From NCBI RefSeq assembly GCF_013366925.1, contig NZ_JAALDK010000001.1:4271165-4335164 (forward strand): a stretch of 64,000 nt of DNA. The letters are read 5' to 3'. The translations under genes and the position numbers were made by a program. Positions within the stretch are counted from its first letter, which is position 1. Every line of letters starts with the position of its first letter. The DNA comes from Paraburkholderia youngii. Its GTDB lineage: Bacteria; Pseudomonadota; Gammaproteobacteria; Burkholderiales; Burkholderiaceae. A model generated the notes under the pieces. The model made no database searches. It saw only the letters and a program-made list of their open reading frames with translations, and was not told where the DNA came from. This document shows, piece after piece, positions 18,180-26,849 of this stretch.

Positions 18180-19274
18180 ATGAAGAGAAGAAATCTGCTG
18201 ACCGCTTTCGCGTGGGGTGCGGCGTCGCTGGCACTCGCCGCGCCGCTCGCGCAAACCGCGCAGGCCGCCGATGTGCCGGGCGTCGCGTTCGTTTATCTCG
18301 GCAATCCGGGCGATGCCGGCTGGACCTTCGCGCACGATCAAGGCTCGCGCGAAGCCGAAGCGAAGTTCGGTAACCGGATCAAGGTCACGCGCGTCGAGAA
18401 CGTGCCGGAATCGGCCGACTCCGAGCGCGTGTTCCGCGATCTCGCCAACAAGGGCAACAAGATCATCTTCGGCACGAGCTTCGGCTTCCAGGACTTCCAG
18501 CTGAAGGTCGCGAAGGACTTCCCGGACACCATCTTCCTGCACGCGACCGGCTACAAGAAGGCGCCGAACTTCGGCACCTACGACGTGCGCATGTACCAGG
18601 GCGCATATCTGGCCGGCGTCGCCGCGGGCTACGTGACGAAGAGCAACACGCTCGGCTTCGTCGCGTCGGTGCCGATTCCGGAAGTGGTGCGTAACATCAA
18701 CGCGTTCACGCTGGGTGCGCGCTCGGTGAACCCGAAGGTGCATACGAAGGTGATCTGGATCAACAGCTGGTTCGATCCGGGCAAGGAAAAGCAGGCCGCC
18801 GAAACGCTGATCGGCCAGGGCGCCGACGTGCTGCTGCAAAACACCGATTCGAGCGCGACGCTCGCCACAGCTTCGGAGAAGCACGTGCACGCGTTCGGCT
18901 GGGATTCGGACATGAAGAAGTTCGGTCCTGATGCGCATCTCGGCTCGGTGGTCGCGCACTGGGGCGTGTACTACAGCGCGGTGATCCAGCAGGTGCTCGA
19001 CGGCAAGTGGAAGAACGATCCGGTGTGGTGGGGCATTCCGCAGAAGGCCGTCAACCTCGAAAACCTGAACACGTCGGCGATTCCGGCCGATGGGCAGAAG
19101 CAGGTCGCCGCCAGGCGCGAAGAACTCGCGAGCGGCAAGCGCGACGTGTTCACTGGCCCGATCAAGGATCAGTCGGGCACGGTGAAGGTGCCGGAAGGCA
19201 AGACCCTGACCGATGCGGAATTGCAGCGCCTGAACTGGTACGTCGAGGGTGTCGACGGGGCGCTGCCGAAGTAA
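18180..19274 (+). CDS. BMP-family substrate-binding protein
   Basis: A 364-residue periplasmic protein. The signal peptide is MKRRNLLTAF followed by a hydrophobic core, with a predicted cut after AQTAQA near residue 29. The mature part begins VPGVAFVYLGNPGDAGWTF and contains VPESADSERVFRDLA and YDVRMYQGAYLAGVAAGYVT, hallmarks of the PF02608 (Bmp/PnrA) family that binds purine nucleosides or purines. There is no lipobox Cys, so it is soluble, unlike many Gram-positive homologues. With the adjacent purine-degrading genes, a purine ligand is the best guess. Confidence 0.9.
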   Translation: MKRRNLLTAFAWGAASLALAAPLAQTAQAADVPGVAFVYLGNPGDAGWTFAHDQGSREAEAKFGNRIKVTRVENVPESADSERVFRDLANKGNKIIFGTSFGFQDFQLKVAKDFPDTIFLHATGYKKAPNFGTYDVRMYQGAYLAGVAAGYVTKSNTLGFVASVPIPEVVRNINAFTLGARSVNPKVHTKVIWINSWFDPGKEKQAAETLIGQGADVLLQNTDSSATLATASEKHVHAFGWDSDMKKFGPDAHLGSVVAHWGVYYSAVIQQVLDGKWKNDPVWWGIPQKAVNLENLNTSAIPADGQKQVAARREELASGKRDVFTGPIKDQSGTVKVPEGKTLTDAELQRLNWYVEGVDGALPK

Positions 19275-19296
19275 AGCGGGCGGTCCGCTATTGAAA

Positions 19297-19334
19297 AAAA
19301 GCTGCATCCAGCCTGGGCTGGATGCAGCTTTTCT
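19297..19334 (+). terminator. Terminator of the ABC importer operon
   Basis: A long perfect hairpin (AAAAGCTGCATCCAGCC paired with GGCTGGATGCAGCTTTT, 2-nt nominal loop) begins 23 bases after the binding-protein stop. A-rich and T-rich flanks allow it to work on both strands, although dodecin ends nearby and is transcribed towards it. Confidence 0.85.
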
Positions 19335-19383
19335 GTTTGCGGCCTGCGCGTGGCAGCGCGCAAGCGTGTCGTGCGGTCGCCGC

Positions 19384-19593
19384 TCAGTCCTCGATGCGCA
19401 GGCCGACCTTCAGCGTGACCTGCCAGTACGCGACCTTGCCGTTCTCGATCTGGCCGCGCGTTTCCGTGACCTCGAACCAGTGCAGATTGCGCAGCGTTTC
19501 CGACGCTTTGGCAATCGCGGTGGTGATCGCGTCGTCGATCGATTTCTTCGACGAACCGGTCAGTTCGATCTTCTTGTAAACGTGTTCTGACAT
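19384..19593 (-). CDS. Dodecin (flavin-binding)
   Basis: A 69-residue protein matching bacterial dodecins: [20 protein letters not shown], and [13 protein letters not shown] containing the flavin-stacking Trp39. Dodecins form hollow dodecamers that store FMN/FAD/riboflavin or CoA and protect against flavin photochemistry. It is a single-gene unit with a GGAGGAATTC ribosome binding site. Its transcript runs towards the terminator at 19297-19334. Confidence 0.93.
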   Translation of the reverse strand: MSEHVYKKIELTGSSKKSIDDAITTAIAKASETLRNLHWFEVTETRGQIENGKVAYWQVTLKVGLRIED

Positions 19594-19840
19594 GAATTCC
19601 TCCTTGGTGTGCGCCGCTGGTCGATAAAACGCTGCTCGGAAACGCGCATGGAAAAAGTATAGGCAACGGTTCGCGCAGTCCGTCAGACATATGCGTGCTC
19701 GCGAGCGTCATCGCTTGCGCGGCGGATCAAACGTCTTTGCCCGGACCATCGATGCCGCACGTCGCGTGCCCGGTATCGCTTGGTCGTTATCATGTGTACG
19801 CAACATAACCCATTCAATCTGATAGCAACGAGGTTCGAAC

Positions 19841-20782
19841 GTGGAAATTGGTTTTTGCGGCCCCGGTCTGATGGGCGCGCCGATGATCCGGCACCTGCTG
19901 CGCGCGGGCCATACCGTGCATGTGTGGAACCGCACGCGAACGAAGGCCGAGGCGTTGCGGGCCGAGGGCGCGCACGTCGTCGATGCGCCGCGTGAGCTGG
20001 CCGCGCGCTGCGACGCGGTGCTGCTGTGCGTCGCGGACGCGGCGGCGGTCGAACAGACCGTGTTCGGCCCGGCGGGGCTGCTCGATGGCGATTCTTCGAC
20101 TCCGCGCCGTGTGCGCTGGATCGTCGATCATTCGAGCATTGCGCCTGTCGCGACGCGCGCGCTGGCGCGACGGGTGGCGGATCTCGCCGGGCAGCGCGGG
20201 ATGGCGGGCGCGGGAGCCTGTCGGGATGGCGCTTCGATCGGCTGGATCGACGCACCGGTGTCGGGCGGCGTCGCCGGCGCCACGGCGGGCACGCTCGCGA
20301 TCATGGCAGGCGGCGCGGCCAGCGATCTCGCCGCGGTGCGCCCCTTGCTCGATGCCTATGCCGCCCGCGTCACGCACATGGGCGAGGTCGGCGCCGGGCA
20401 AACCGCGAAGCTGTGCAATCAGGCGATCGTCACCGCGACCGTCGCCGCGATCGCCGAGGCGGTGAGCCTCGCGCAGCGCAGCGGCATCGACGCCGCGAAG
20501 CTGCCCGAGGCGCTCGCCGGCGGCTGGGCCGATTCGGTGCTGCTGCGGACCTTCGTGCCGCGGATGACGCAAAGCGATCTCGCGCCGATCGGCGCGTTGC
20601 GCACGTTCCAGAAGGACGTCGATACGGTTGCGGCGGCCGCCTACGAGACCGGCACGCCAATGCCGGTCGCGTCGACGGTCCAGCAATTGCTGCGACTCGG
20701 TGCCGCGATGGGGCTCGCCGACGCGGATTTTTCGGCCTTCATCGACATTCTGCAGACGCCGCGCGACGGCTCGAACGGGTGA
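19841..20782 (+). CDS. NAD(P)-dependent beta-hydroxyacid dehydrogenase family protein
   Basis: A 313-residue protein of the 3-hydroxyisobutyrate/tartronate semialdehyde reductase family. The N-terminal Rossmann motif is GFCGPGLMGAPM (residues 4-15), with VWNRTRTKAEAL choosing NADP by its Arg. The substrate loop DAPVSGGVAGATAGTLAIM and catalytic Lys of GAGQTAKLCNQ are intact. A roughly 15-residue Gly/Ala/Arg-rich insertion before the DAPVSGG loop is unusual. The start is GTG with AACGAGG upstream. The substrate cannot be told from sequence; tartronate semialdehyde would link it to glyoxylate from the ureide pathway, but the gene is not in that cluster. Confidence 0.85.
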   Translation: MEIGFCGPGLMGAPMIRHLLRAGHTVHVWNRTRTKAEALRAEGAHVVDAPRELAARCDAVLLCVADAAAVEQTVFGPAGLLDGDSSTPRRVRWIVDHSSIAPVATRALARRVADLAGQRGMAGAGACRDGASIGWIDAPVSGGVAGATAGTLAIMAGGAASDLAAVRPLLDAYAARVTHMGEVGAGQTAKLCNQAIVTATVAAIAEAVSLAQRSGIDAAKLPEALAGGWADSVLLRTFVPRMTQSDLAPIGALRTFQKDVDTVAAAAYETGTPMPVASTVQQLLRLGAAMGLADADFSAFIDILQTPRDGSNG

Positions 20783-20875
20783 CGCGCGCCGCGGCGGGCG
20801 AACTGTCGGGCTGAAATCTCTAAACCTGCTAAAATATTGGGTTTTTCGCCGATATCACATTCAAAGGGACGCGCC

Positions 20876-22468
20876 GTGCTGTCTACTGCCAATATCACCA
20901 TGCAATTCGGGCCGAAGCCCCTCTTCGAGAACATTTCGGTCAAATTCGGGGAAGGGAACCGCTATGGCCTGATCGGTGCGAACGGCTGCGGTAAATCCAC
21001 CTTCATGAAGATTCTCGGTTCGGATCTGGAGCCGAGCTCGGGCAACGTGATGCTCGAGCCGAACGTGCGTCTGGGCAAGCTGCGTCAGGACCAGTTCGCA
21101 TACGAAGACGTGCGCGTGCTCGACGTCGTGATGATGGGCCACACCGAAATGTGGGCCGCGATGACCGAGCGCGACGCGATCTACGCGAACCCCGACGCGA
21201 CCGACGACGACTACATGCACGCGGCCGAACTCGAAGCGAAGTTCGCCGAGTACGACGGCTACACGGCCGAAGCGCGCGCGGGCGAACTGCTGCTCGGCAT
21301 CGGCATCGCGATCGAAGACCACAACGGCCCGATGAGCAACGTCGCACCGGGCTGGAAGCTGCGCGTGCTGCTCGCGCAGGCGCTGTTCTCGAAGCCGGAC
21401 GTGCTGCTGCTGGACGAGCCGACCAACAACCTGGACATCAACTCGATCCGTTGGCTGGAGGATATTCTGAACCAGTACAACTCGACGATGATCATCATCT
21501 CGCACGACCGGCACTTCCTGAACCAGGTCTGCACGCACATGGCCGACATGGACTACGGCACGCTGAAGGTCTATCCGGGCAACTACGACGACTACATGCT
21601 CGCGAGCACCCAGGCGCGCGAGCGTCAGCAGGCCGCCAACGCGAAGGCGAAGGAGCGCGTGGCCGATCTGCAGGACTTCGTGCGCCGCTTCTCGGCGAAC
21701 AAGTCGAAGGCACGCCAGGCGACCAGCCGTCTGAAGATGATCGACAAGATCAAGATCGAGGAATTCAAGCCGTCGTCGCGGCAGAATCCGTTCATCCGCT
21801 TCGAGTTCGAGAAGAAGCTGCACAACATCGCGGTGGTCGCCGAGAGCATTTCGAAGAAGTACGAGCGCTCGATCTTCAATAACTTCAGCATCAGCGTGCA
21901 GCCGGGCGAGCGTATCGCGATCATCGGCGAGAACGGCGCGGGCAAGACCACGCTGCTGCGCTCGCTGCTCGGCAATCTGCAACTCGATCACGGCACGGTG
22001 AAGTGGGCGGAAAACGCGAACGTCGGCTACATGCCGCAGGACACGTACGAAGAGTTTCCGAACGACGTCACGCTGATGGACTGGATCGACCAGTACCGCA
22101 AGGAAGGCGACGACGAGCAGATGGTGCGCGGCACGCTCGGCCGCCTGCTGTTCAATGCGGACGACATCCGCAAGTCGGTCAAGGTGCTGTCGGGCGGCGA
22201 GAAAGGCCGCATGATCTGGGGCAAGCTGATGCTCGGCCGCCACAACGTGCTGCTGATGGACGAGCCGACCAACCACATGGACATGGAGTCGATCGAGTCG
22301 CTGCAGATCGCGCTGGACAAGTTCGAAGGCACGCTGATTTTTGTTTCGCACGACCGTGAATTCGTCAGCGGCCTCGCGAACCGGATCATCGAAGTGCGCA
22401 CGGACGGCACGCTGAACGACTTCGGCGGCAACTATGAGGACTTCCTGACGAGTCAGGGCGTTCAATAA
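20876..22468 (+). CDS. ybiT: ABC-F family ATPase, YbiT-like
   Basis: A 530-residue cytoplasmic protein, exactly the length of E. coli YbiT. It has two ABC domains without membrane segments: Walker [10 protein letters not shown] (34-42) and GENGAGKTT, Walker [12 protein letters not shown] and [11 protein letters not shown], and the ABC-F linker rich in Lys/Arg between them. ABC-F proteins act on the ribosome to modulate translation. The GTG start at 20876 is preferred because it gives M(V)[19 protein letters not shown], aligning with the YbiT N-terminus, and AAAGGGA lies seven bases upstream. Confidence 0.92.
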   Translation: MLSTANITMQFGPKPLFENISVKFGEGNRYGLIGANGCGKSTFMKILGSDLEPSSGNVMLEPNVRLGKLRQDQFAYEDVRVLDVVMMGHTEMWAAMTERDAIYANPDATDDDYMHAAELEAKFAEYDGYTAEARAGELLLGIGIAIEDHNGPMSNVAPGWKLRVLLAQALFSKPDVLLLDEPTNNLDINSIRWLEDILNQYNSTMIIISHDRHFLNQVCTHMADMDYGTLKVYPGNYDDYMLASTQARERQQAANAKAKERVADLQDFVRRFSANKSKARQATSRLKMIDKIKIEEFKPSSRQNPFIRFEFEKKLHNIAVVAESISKKYERSIFNNFSISVQPGERIAIIGENGAGKTTLLRSLLGNLQLDHGTVKWAENANVGYMPQDTYEEFPNDVTLMDWIDQYRKEGDDEQMVRGTLGRLLFNADDIRKSVKVLSGGEKGRMIWGKLMLGRHNVLLMDEPTNHMDMESIESLQIALDKFEGTLIFVSHDREFVSGLANRIIEVRTDGTLNDFGGNYEDFLTSQGVQ

Positions 22469-22500
22469 GCGCTGGTCGCTGGTTTTCAGCGATTCCCCTG

Positions 22501-22536
22501 AGGCCCATGCTGGCAGTTTGCCGGCGTGGGCCTTTT
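22501..22536 (+). terminator. Terminator of ybiT
   Basis: A 14-bp stem (22501-22514 with 22520-22533, two G-U wobbles in RNA) and an AGTTT loop are followed by TTTTGTTTT. It lies 33 bases past the ybiT stop. Confidence 0.85.
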
Positions 22537-22570
22537 GTTTTGGTGGCTAGCCGGTGCCCCAGGCGCTGGA

Positions 22571-23347
22571 CTAATGCCGGCTCAGCGCGAGCCGTCGAAT
22601 GACTTCATCCAGCTTACCCATGGGGCGATTCTTCGCTTGAACCGCGCTATTTGCAGGTTTCGCCGCTCTAGCTGTAGGGTGCCTCACGAGTTCGTGCAGC
22701 GGCCGCATCGGGTGACTGAGCAGCGCGCTTTCCGCTTCCCGTCCAAGCGCAACGAACCGCACGTTTGGAGGGAACAGGCCGATGAAGTCAGTCAGAATCT
22801 GGACTGTCGCATGTAGCTCTGGATTCGTTGGGCGGCGGTTGCTTTCGGTGTCTTCGTCCGCGAACGGATGAAACGGGAATGCATTCCATAGCGCAAACTC
22901 GGTTGGATCGAAGCCATTGGAAAGCATCGTCTGCCAGACGACCGAGGCCGTTCTCTCATAGACACCGTATTCGCGGTCCGTCATTCGAGGCAGCGCATCG
23001 CGGCAACTGGTGCGGGTTGCCGAACCCGGCAGATAGTCCGGTAGCGGGCCGCGCTCCGTTCTCCTGGCGAAGCCGTTGAGCTTCGCATCGTTGCCAAGCA
23101 GAATCCGCTCGGAGGTCATCGCGATGCCGGTGAAACGTCCGCCGCGGCAGCTCAGCGCTTCCGCAATCAGGATCACCTTGACGCTCGTCCGGCGGGCTTG
23201 CAGGTAGGCTGCGAGCTGTTGCTGGCGAATCAGTGGCGCGTTGATGCCGGGCTGATCGCGTTCATCGGTCTCGGACCACGGATTGAACACGTGGGCCATT
23301 CGGCGCCATTGCGCGAGGCACTGAACGAAGTCCCTGGTGGTGGTCAT
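22571..23347 (-). CDS. Uracil-DNA glycosylase-superfamily-like protein
   Basis: A 258-residue protein starting MTTTRDFVQCLAQW; longer frames upstream are not family-like. It shows a UDG-superfamily layout: VILIAEALSCRGGRFTGIAM near residue 60 (usually GEAPGxxGCRxTGIPFTSE), WNAFPFHPF in the middle, VRFVALGREAESALL, and a late HPMRPLHELVRHP. Ala replaces the usual Pro in GEAPG, so activity is uncertain. The C-terminal tail is basic. The gene is less GC-rich than its neighbours and is isolated between terminators, which may mean later acquisition. Confidence 0.6.
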   Translation of the reverse strand: MTTTRDFVQCLAQWRRMAHVFNPWSETDERDQPGINAPLIRQQQLAAYLQARRTSVKVILIAEALSCRGGRFTGIAMTSERILLGNDAKLNGFARRTERGPLPDYLPGSATRTSCRDALPRMTDREYGVYERTASVVWQTMLSNGFDPTEFALWNAFPFHPFADEDTESNRRPTNPELHATVQILTDFIGLFPPNVRFVALGREAESALLSHPMRPLHELVRHPTARAAKPANSAVQAKNRPMGKLDEVIRRLALSRH

Positions 23348-23428
23348 GGAGCCGAAGTTTTCCGAAGCGTTCCCGGGTTTGGATGCATGTGCTTCCAACG
23401 CGCATAGAGGAAAACACAAAACAAAAAA

Positions 23429-23448
23429 ATGCCGGGACATCCCGGCAT
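23429..23448 (-). terminator. Terminator of the DUF1289 gene
   Basis: ATGCCGGGA/TCCCGGCAT is a perfect 9-bp stem with a 2-nt loop. Read on the minus strand it is followed by seven T. It lies 51 bases past the DUF1289 stop. Confidence 0.85.
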
Positions 23449-23498
23449 TCTTCATGGTCGCAAGCAACCTCGGACTGCGATGCGTGCAGACGACCGGC

Positions 23499-23702
23499 TC
23501 ACACCTTGTCGTTCTGAAAGCGCATCGCCGTACCTTCCCGTTCGATCCGGGTCCAGATCGCGCGTTTTTCCTCGTCACTGAGGAACACCCAGTTCGACAC
23601 TTCGGTCGCGGTGCGGCCGCAGCCTTTGCAGACCTCGTCGAAGAGCGTGGAGCAGACGCCGATGCACGGGCTGTCGGGAAGATCGTGGAGATTCGAAGTC
23701 AT
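23499..23702 (-). CDS. DUF1289 family small Cys-rich protein
   Basis: A 67-residue protein with the family pattern SPCIGVCSTLF followed by VCKGCGRTATEVSNW and an EEKRAIW helix. Four Cys residues in a C-x3-C...C-x2-C spacing suggest a metal or Fe-S site, but the function of the family is not established. The start at 23702 gives MTSNLHDLPDSPC, the normal family length. It has its own terminator and stands alone between mntH and the UDG-like gene. Confidence 0.82.
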   Translation of the reverse strand: MTSNLHDLPDSPCIGVCSTLFDEVCKGCGRTATEVSNWVFLSDEEKRAIWTRIEREGTAMRFQNDKV

Positions 23703-23825
23703 CGGAAACCTTGGGCGGGGAGGCAAAGTTCCGCTATGTTAACCGATGCGCGGAGCGTGCCTTGCAAGCGGCGTCAGCGCGATGCGAAGTTCACGACGAC
23801 CGCGCGCCGACGTCCGCGGCCGCCG

Positions 23826-25127
23826 TCATGCTCCGGTCGCCAGCTGCCACAACAACGCGCCGTTGAGCGCAATGATGAACCACGCCGACAGCCAGGCCAG
23901 CACGAGCGGCAGGCCGTGCACGCGCCAGCCGCGCATCAGCGTCGGATCGGACGCACAGCGGATCAGCGGCACGACCGCGAGCGGCAATTGCAGGCTCAGC
24001 ACGACCTGGCTCGCGACCAGCAACTGATTCGAGCCATGCTGGCCGAACATGCCCACCGCGAGCAGGGCCGGCCCGATCGCGAGCGCACGCGTGAGCAGTG
24101 CGCGTTTCCAGCGCGGCAAGCGCAGCCGCAGGAAGCCCTCCATCACCGCCTGACCGGCCAGCGTGCCGGTGACGGTCGCGCTGAGTCCGCACGCGAGCAG
24201 CGCCGCCGCGAACAGGATGCCGGCCCAGCGGTTGCCGACGAGCGGCGCGATCAGCCGATGCGCATCGGCCAGATCGGTGACGTCGCGATGGCCGCTGGCA
24301 TAGAACACGGCGGCCGCGACGATCAGCAGCGCGGCGTTGATCACGAACGCGAACGCAAGCGAGCCGAAGGTGTCGATATTGACGACGTGCAGCGCGGCCT
24401 TGATCTGCGCGTCGCTGCTCTCGGGCGCGTGATGCTTGACGAGCGCCGAATGCAGATACAGGTTGTGCGGCATGACCGTCGCGCCGACGATGCCCGCCGC
24501 GAGCCACAGCATGCCCGCGTTTCTGATCAGCTCGATGCTCGGCGCGGTGCCGGCGAGCGCCGCGTGCCAGTCGGGCCGCGCGAGCGCGAGCTGCACGACG
24601 AAGCACAGACCGACGAGGCCGATCAGCGCGGCGATCACCGCTTCCAGCCTGCGGCCGCCTTTCTGCCGGAGCGCGAGCAGCGCGAACGTGCAGACCGCCG
24701 ACATCAGCACGCCGACCGTCAGCGACACGCCGAGCAGCAGTTGCAGCGCGACCGCGCTGCCGACCACCTCGGCGACGTCGACGGCGATGATCGCGACTTC
24801 GCTAGTCAGCCATAAGAACAGCGTCGCGCGCCGGCCATTGCGCTCGCGGCACAGTTGCGCCAGATCGCGCCCGGTCACGACGCCGAGGCGCGACGACAGC
24901 CATTGCATCAGCATCCCCATCAGGCTCGCCAGCAGGACGATGCCGAGCAGGCGGTAGCCGTAGCCCGCGCCGGCGCCGAGCGCGGTCGCCCAGTTGCCGG
25001 GGTCGATATAGCCGACCGCGATCAGCGCGCCGGCGCCGAGGAACGAGAACCAGTGCACCGGACGCGTCGGCTCGCCCGGCAGACGCCGGCGCCGGTTGGG
25101 ACGCATCGCGAAAGGATTGGTGTTCAT
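23826..25127 (-). CDS. mntH: Nramp-family divalent metal transporter MntH
   Basis: A 433-residue membrane protein with 11 hydrophobic segments. Both metal-site motifs are intact: GYIDPGNWAT in segment 1 and GATVMPHNLYLHS in segment 6. It imports Mn2+ (and Fe2+) with protons. The ATG at 25127 has only a weak ribosome binding site; the longer frame adds a non-conserved MQQAAFPGSSGT. No MntR or Fur box was recognised upstream. Confidence 0.93.
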   Translation of the reverse strand: MNTNPFAMRPNRRRRLPGEPTRPVHWFSFLGAGALIAVGYIDPGNWATALGAGAGYGYRLLGIVLLASLMGMLMQWLSSRLGVVTGRDLAQLCRERNGRRATLFLWLTSEVAIIAVDVAEVVGSAVALQLLLGVSLTVGVLMSAVCTFALLALRQKGGRRLEAVIAALIGLVGLCFVVQLALARPDWHAALAGTAPSIELIRNAGMLWLAAGIVGATVMPHNLYLHSALVKHHAPESSDAQIKAALHVVNIDTFGSLAFAFVINAALLIVAAAVFYASGHRDVTDLADAHRLIAPLVGNRWAGILFAAALLACGLSATVTGTLAGQAVMEGFLRLRLPRWKRALLTRALAIGPALLAVGMFGQHGSNQLLVASQVVLSLQLPLAVVPLIRCASDPTLMRGWRVHGLPLVLAWLSAWFIIALNGALLWQLATGA

Positions 25128-25474
25128 CGTGCCAGAGCTTCCGGGAAACGCAGCCTGTTGCAAGTCATATGCCCACCGCAGGCGCGCAGCGGCTGGCCGG
25201 CCGTCGCGCGGCGACGTCGCGCAATCCGCATCAATGGATCATGATAGGAGCATTCGAGCCGTCGTGGCGAAGCCGGTGTGCGTGAAAGGTGCGCTGCCGC
25301 GCCGACGCGGCTCTGCACCGGCATGCAGCGTCCGGCACCCGCGCGGGCGCGGGCGGCGCCCCGGCCAGGTGCGAGCCGACGCCGACCTGACAAGCAGATA
25401 ACAGCGACGCGACGAAACCCCCGCAACCTGCGCCAGCGCGGGGAAAGCGCGACCGCGGCGCGCGTATTTTCCGG

Positions 25475-25502
25475 TAGACACGCGCCGATAACCCGTTAAA
25501 AT
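25475..25502 (+). promoter_or_regulatory. Probable sigma-70 promoter of potFGHI
   Basis: TAGACA (25475-25480) and TAAAAT (25497-25502) are 16 bp apart, 160 bases before potF. The rest of the 534-bp gap 25128-25661 is GC-rich with no recognisable gene. It includes an eight-T run at about 25561-25568 inside an imperfect CTCC/GGAG hairpin, which could be a leader attenuator. Confidence 0.5.
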
Positions 25503-25661
25503 TGCGGCCATTTTGCAAGGGTGCGGCCAGAGCCTGTACCGTTTGCGCGACAGCTCCGGGTTTTTTTTGGAGTGGGCAATAATTGGTGGTAGTTTTCGGG
25601 GTTTTCAGGGGGCCGTGCACGCGAGCGCGCGGCTTGAGTGACGACGGGAGCGGAGAACGGG

Positions 25662-26762
25662 ATGAACAAACGGATAGTGGGGCAGGTGGCGGCGCTGATC
25701 TTGTGCGCGGCGCCGTGGTTGACGGCCGCTGCGAAAGATACGCAGCTGAACGTGTATAACTGGTCCGACTATATCGCGAAGGATACGATCCCGAACTTCA
25801 CGAAACAGACCGGCGTTCAGGTCAAGTACGACAACTACGACAGCGACGACACGCTGCAGGCGAAGCTGCTCACCGGCAACTCGGGCTACGACATCGTCGT
25901 GCCGACCAGCAACTATGCGGGCAAGCAGATCGCCGCGGGCATCTTCGAGCCGCTCGACAAATCGAAGCTGCCGAACCTGAAGTACCTCGACCCGTCGCTG
26001 ATGGCGCTCGTCGCCGGCGCCGATCCGGGCAACAAGTACGTGGTGCCTTGGGCGTACGGCACGACCGGCCTCGGCTACAACGTGACGAAGGTCCAGCAGA
26101 TCCTCGGCAAGGACGTGCCGCTCGATAACTGGGACATTCTGTTCAAGCCGGAAAACATCTCGAAGCTGAAGGCCTGCGGCGTGTCGGTGCTCGACGCGCC
26201 GGACCAGATGTTCGCGGCCGCGCTGCACTACATGGGCAAGGACCCGATGAGCACGAACCCGGCCGACTACCGCGCCGCGCTCGAAATGCTGAAGAAAATC
26301 CGTCCGTACATCACGCAGTTCAACTCGTCGGGCTACATCAACGACCTCGTCGGCGGCGACGTGTGCTTCGCGTATGGCTGGTCGGGCGACGTCGTGATCG
26401 CCAAGCATCGCGCGCTCGAAGCGAAGAAGCCGTACAAGATCGAGTACTTCGTGCCGAAGGGCGGCGCGCCGGTGTGGTTCGACGTGATGGCGATTCCGAA
26501 GGACGCGAAGCACAAGGAAGCCGCACTCGAGTGGATCAACTACATCGAGACGCCGCAGGTGCACGCCGCGATCACCAACGCCGTCTACTACCCGAGCGTC
26601 AATATGGAAGCGCGCAAGTACGTGGACAAGGACGTCGCGAACGATCCGGCCGTGTACCCGTCGCCGGAAACCATCAAGAAGCTGTTCCTGTTGAAACCGC
26701 TGCCGCAGGAAATCCAGCGGCTGCAAACGCGACTGTGGACCGAGTTCAAGTCCGGCCGCTAA
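25662..26762 (+). CDS. potF: Polyamine ABC transporter periplasmic binding protein
   Basis: A 366-residue protein, close to E. coli PotF (370). The signal peptide spans about residues 1-24 (MNKRIVGQVAALILCAAPWL, then TAAA). The mature N-terminus QLNVYNWSDYIAKDTIPNFT is the PotF/SpuD signature, with YDIVVPTSNYAGKQ, WAYGTTGLGYNV and CFAYGWSGDV forming the polyamine pocket. It probably binds putrescine or spermidine. The ATPase and two permeases follow, separated by an internal terminator that would make this subunit more abundant. Confidence 0.92.
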   Translation: MNKRIVGQVAALILCAAPWLTAAAKDTQLNVYNWSDYIAKDTIPNFTKQTGVQVKYDNYDSDDTLQAKLLTGNSGYDIVVPTSNYAGKQIAAGIFEPLDKSKLPNLKYLDPSLMALVAGADPGNKYVVPWAYGTTGLGYNVTKVQQILGKDVPLDNWDILFKPENISKLKACGVSVLDAPDQMFAAALHYMGKDPMSTNPADYRAALEMLKKIRPYITQFNSSGYINDLVGGDVCFAYGWSGDVVIAKHRALEAKKPYKIEYFVPKGGAPVWFDVMAIPKDAKHKEAALEWINYIETPQVHAAITNAVYYPSVNMEARKYVDKDVANDPAVYPSPETIKKLFLLKPLPQEIQRLQTRLWTEFKSGR

Positions 26763-26792
26763 GCGCGGCAACAAACAGATAAGAAGCCTATG

Positions 26793-26821
26793 AAGCCCTC
26801 GGTGTTCACCGGGGGCTTTGT
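26793..26821 (+). terminator. Internal attenuating terminator between potF and potG
   Basis: AAGCCC-T-CGGTG pairs with CACCG-G-GGGCTT (one G-U) around a 2-nt nominal loop, with only three T after it. It lies between the binding-protein gene and the rest of the operon, where partial termination would set subunit ratios. Confidence 0.65.
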
Positions 26822-26849
26822 TCGTCAAACGCCGGAGTGAAGCAGCATT

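Noticed and set aside
22571..23578. A longer version of the UDG-like protein starting at 23578
   Set aside because: The extra N-terminal 77 residues cross the DUF1289 stop and its terminator region and are not family-like; the Met at 23347 is used.
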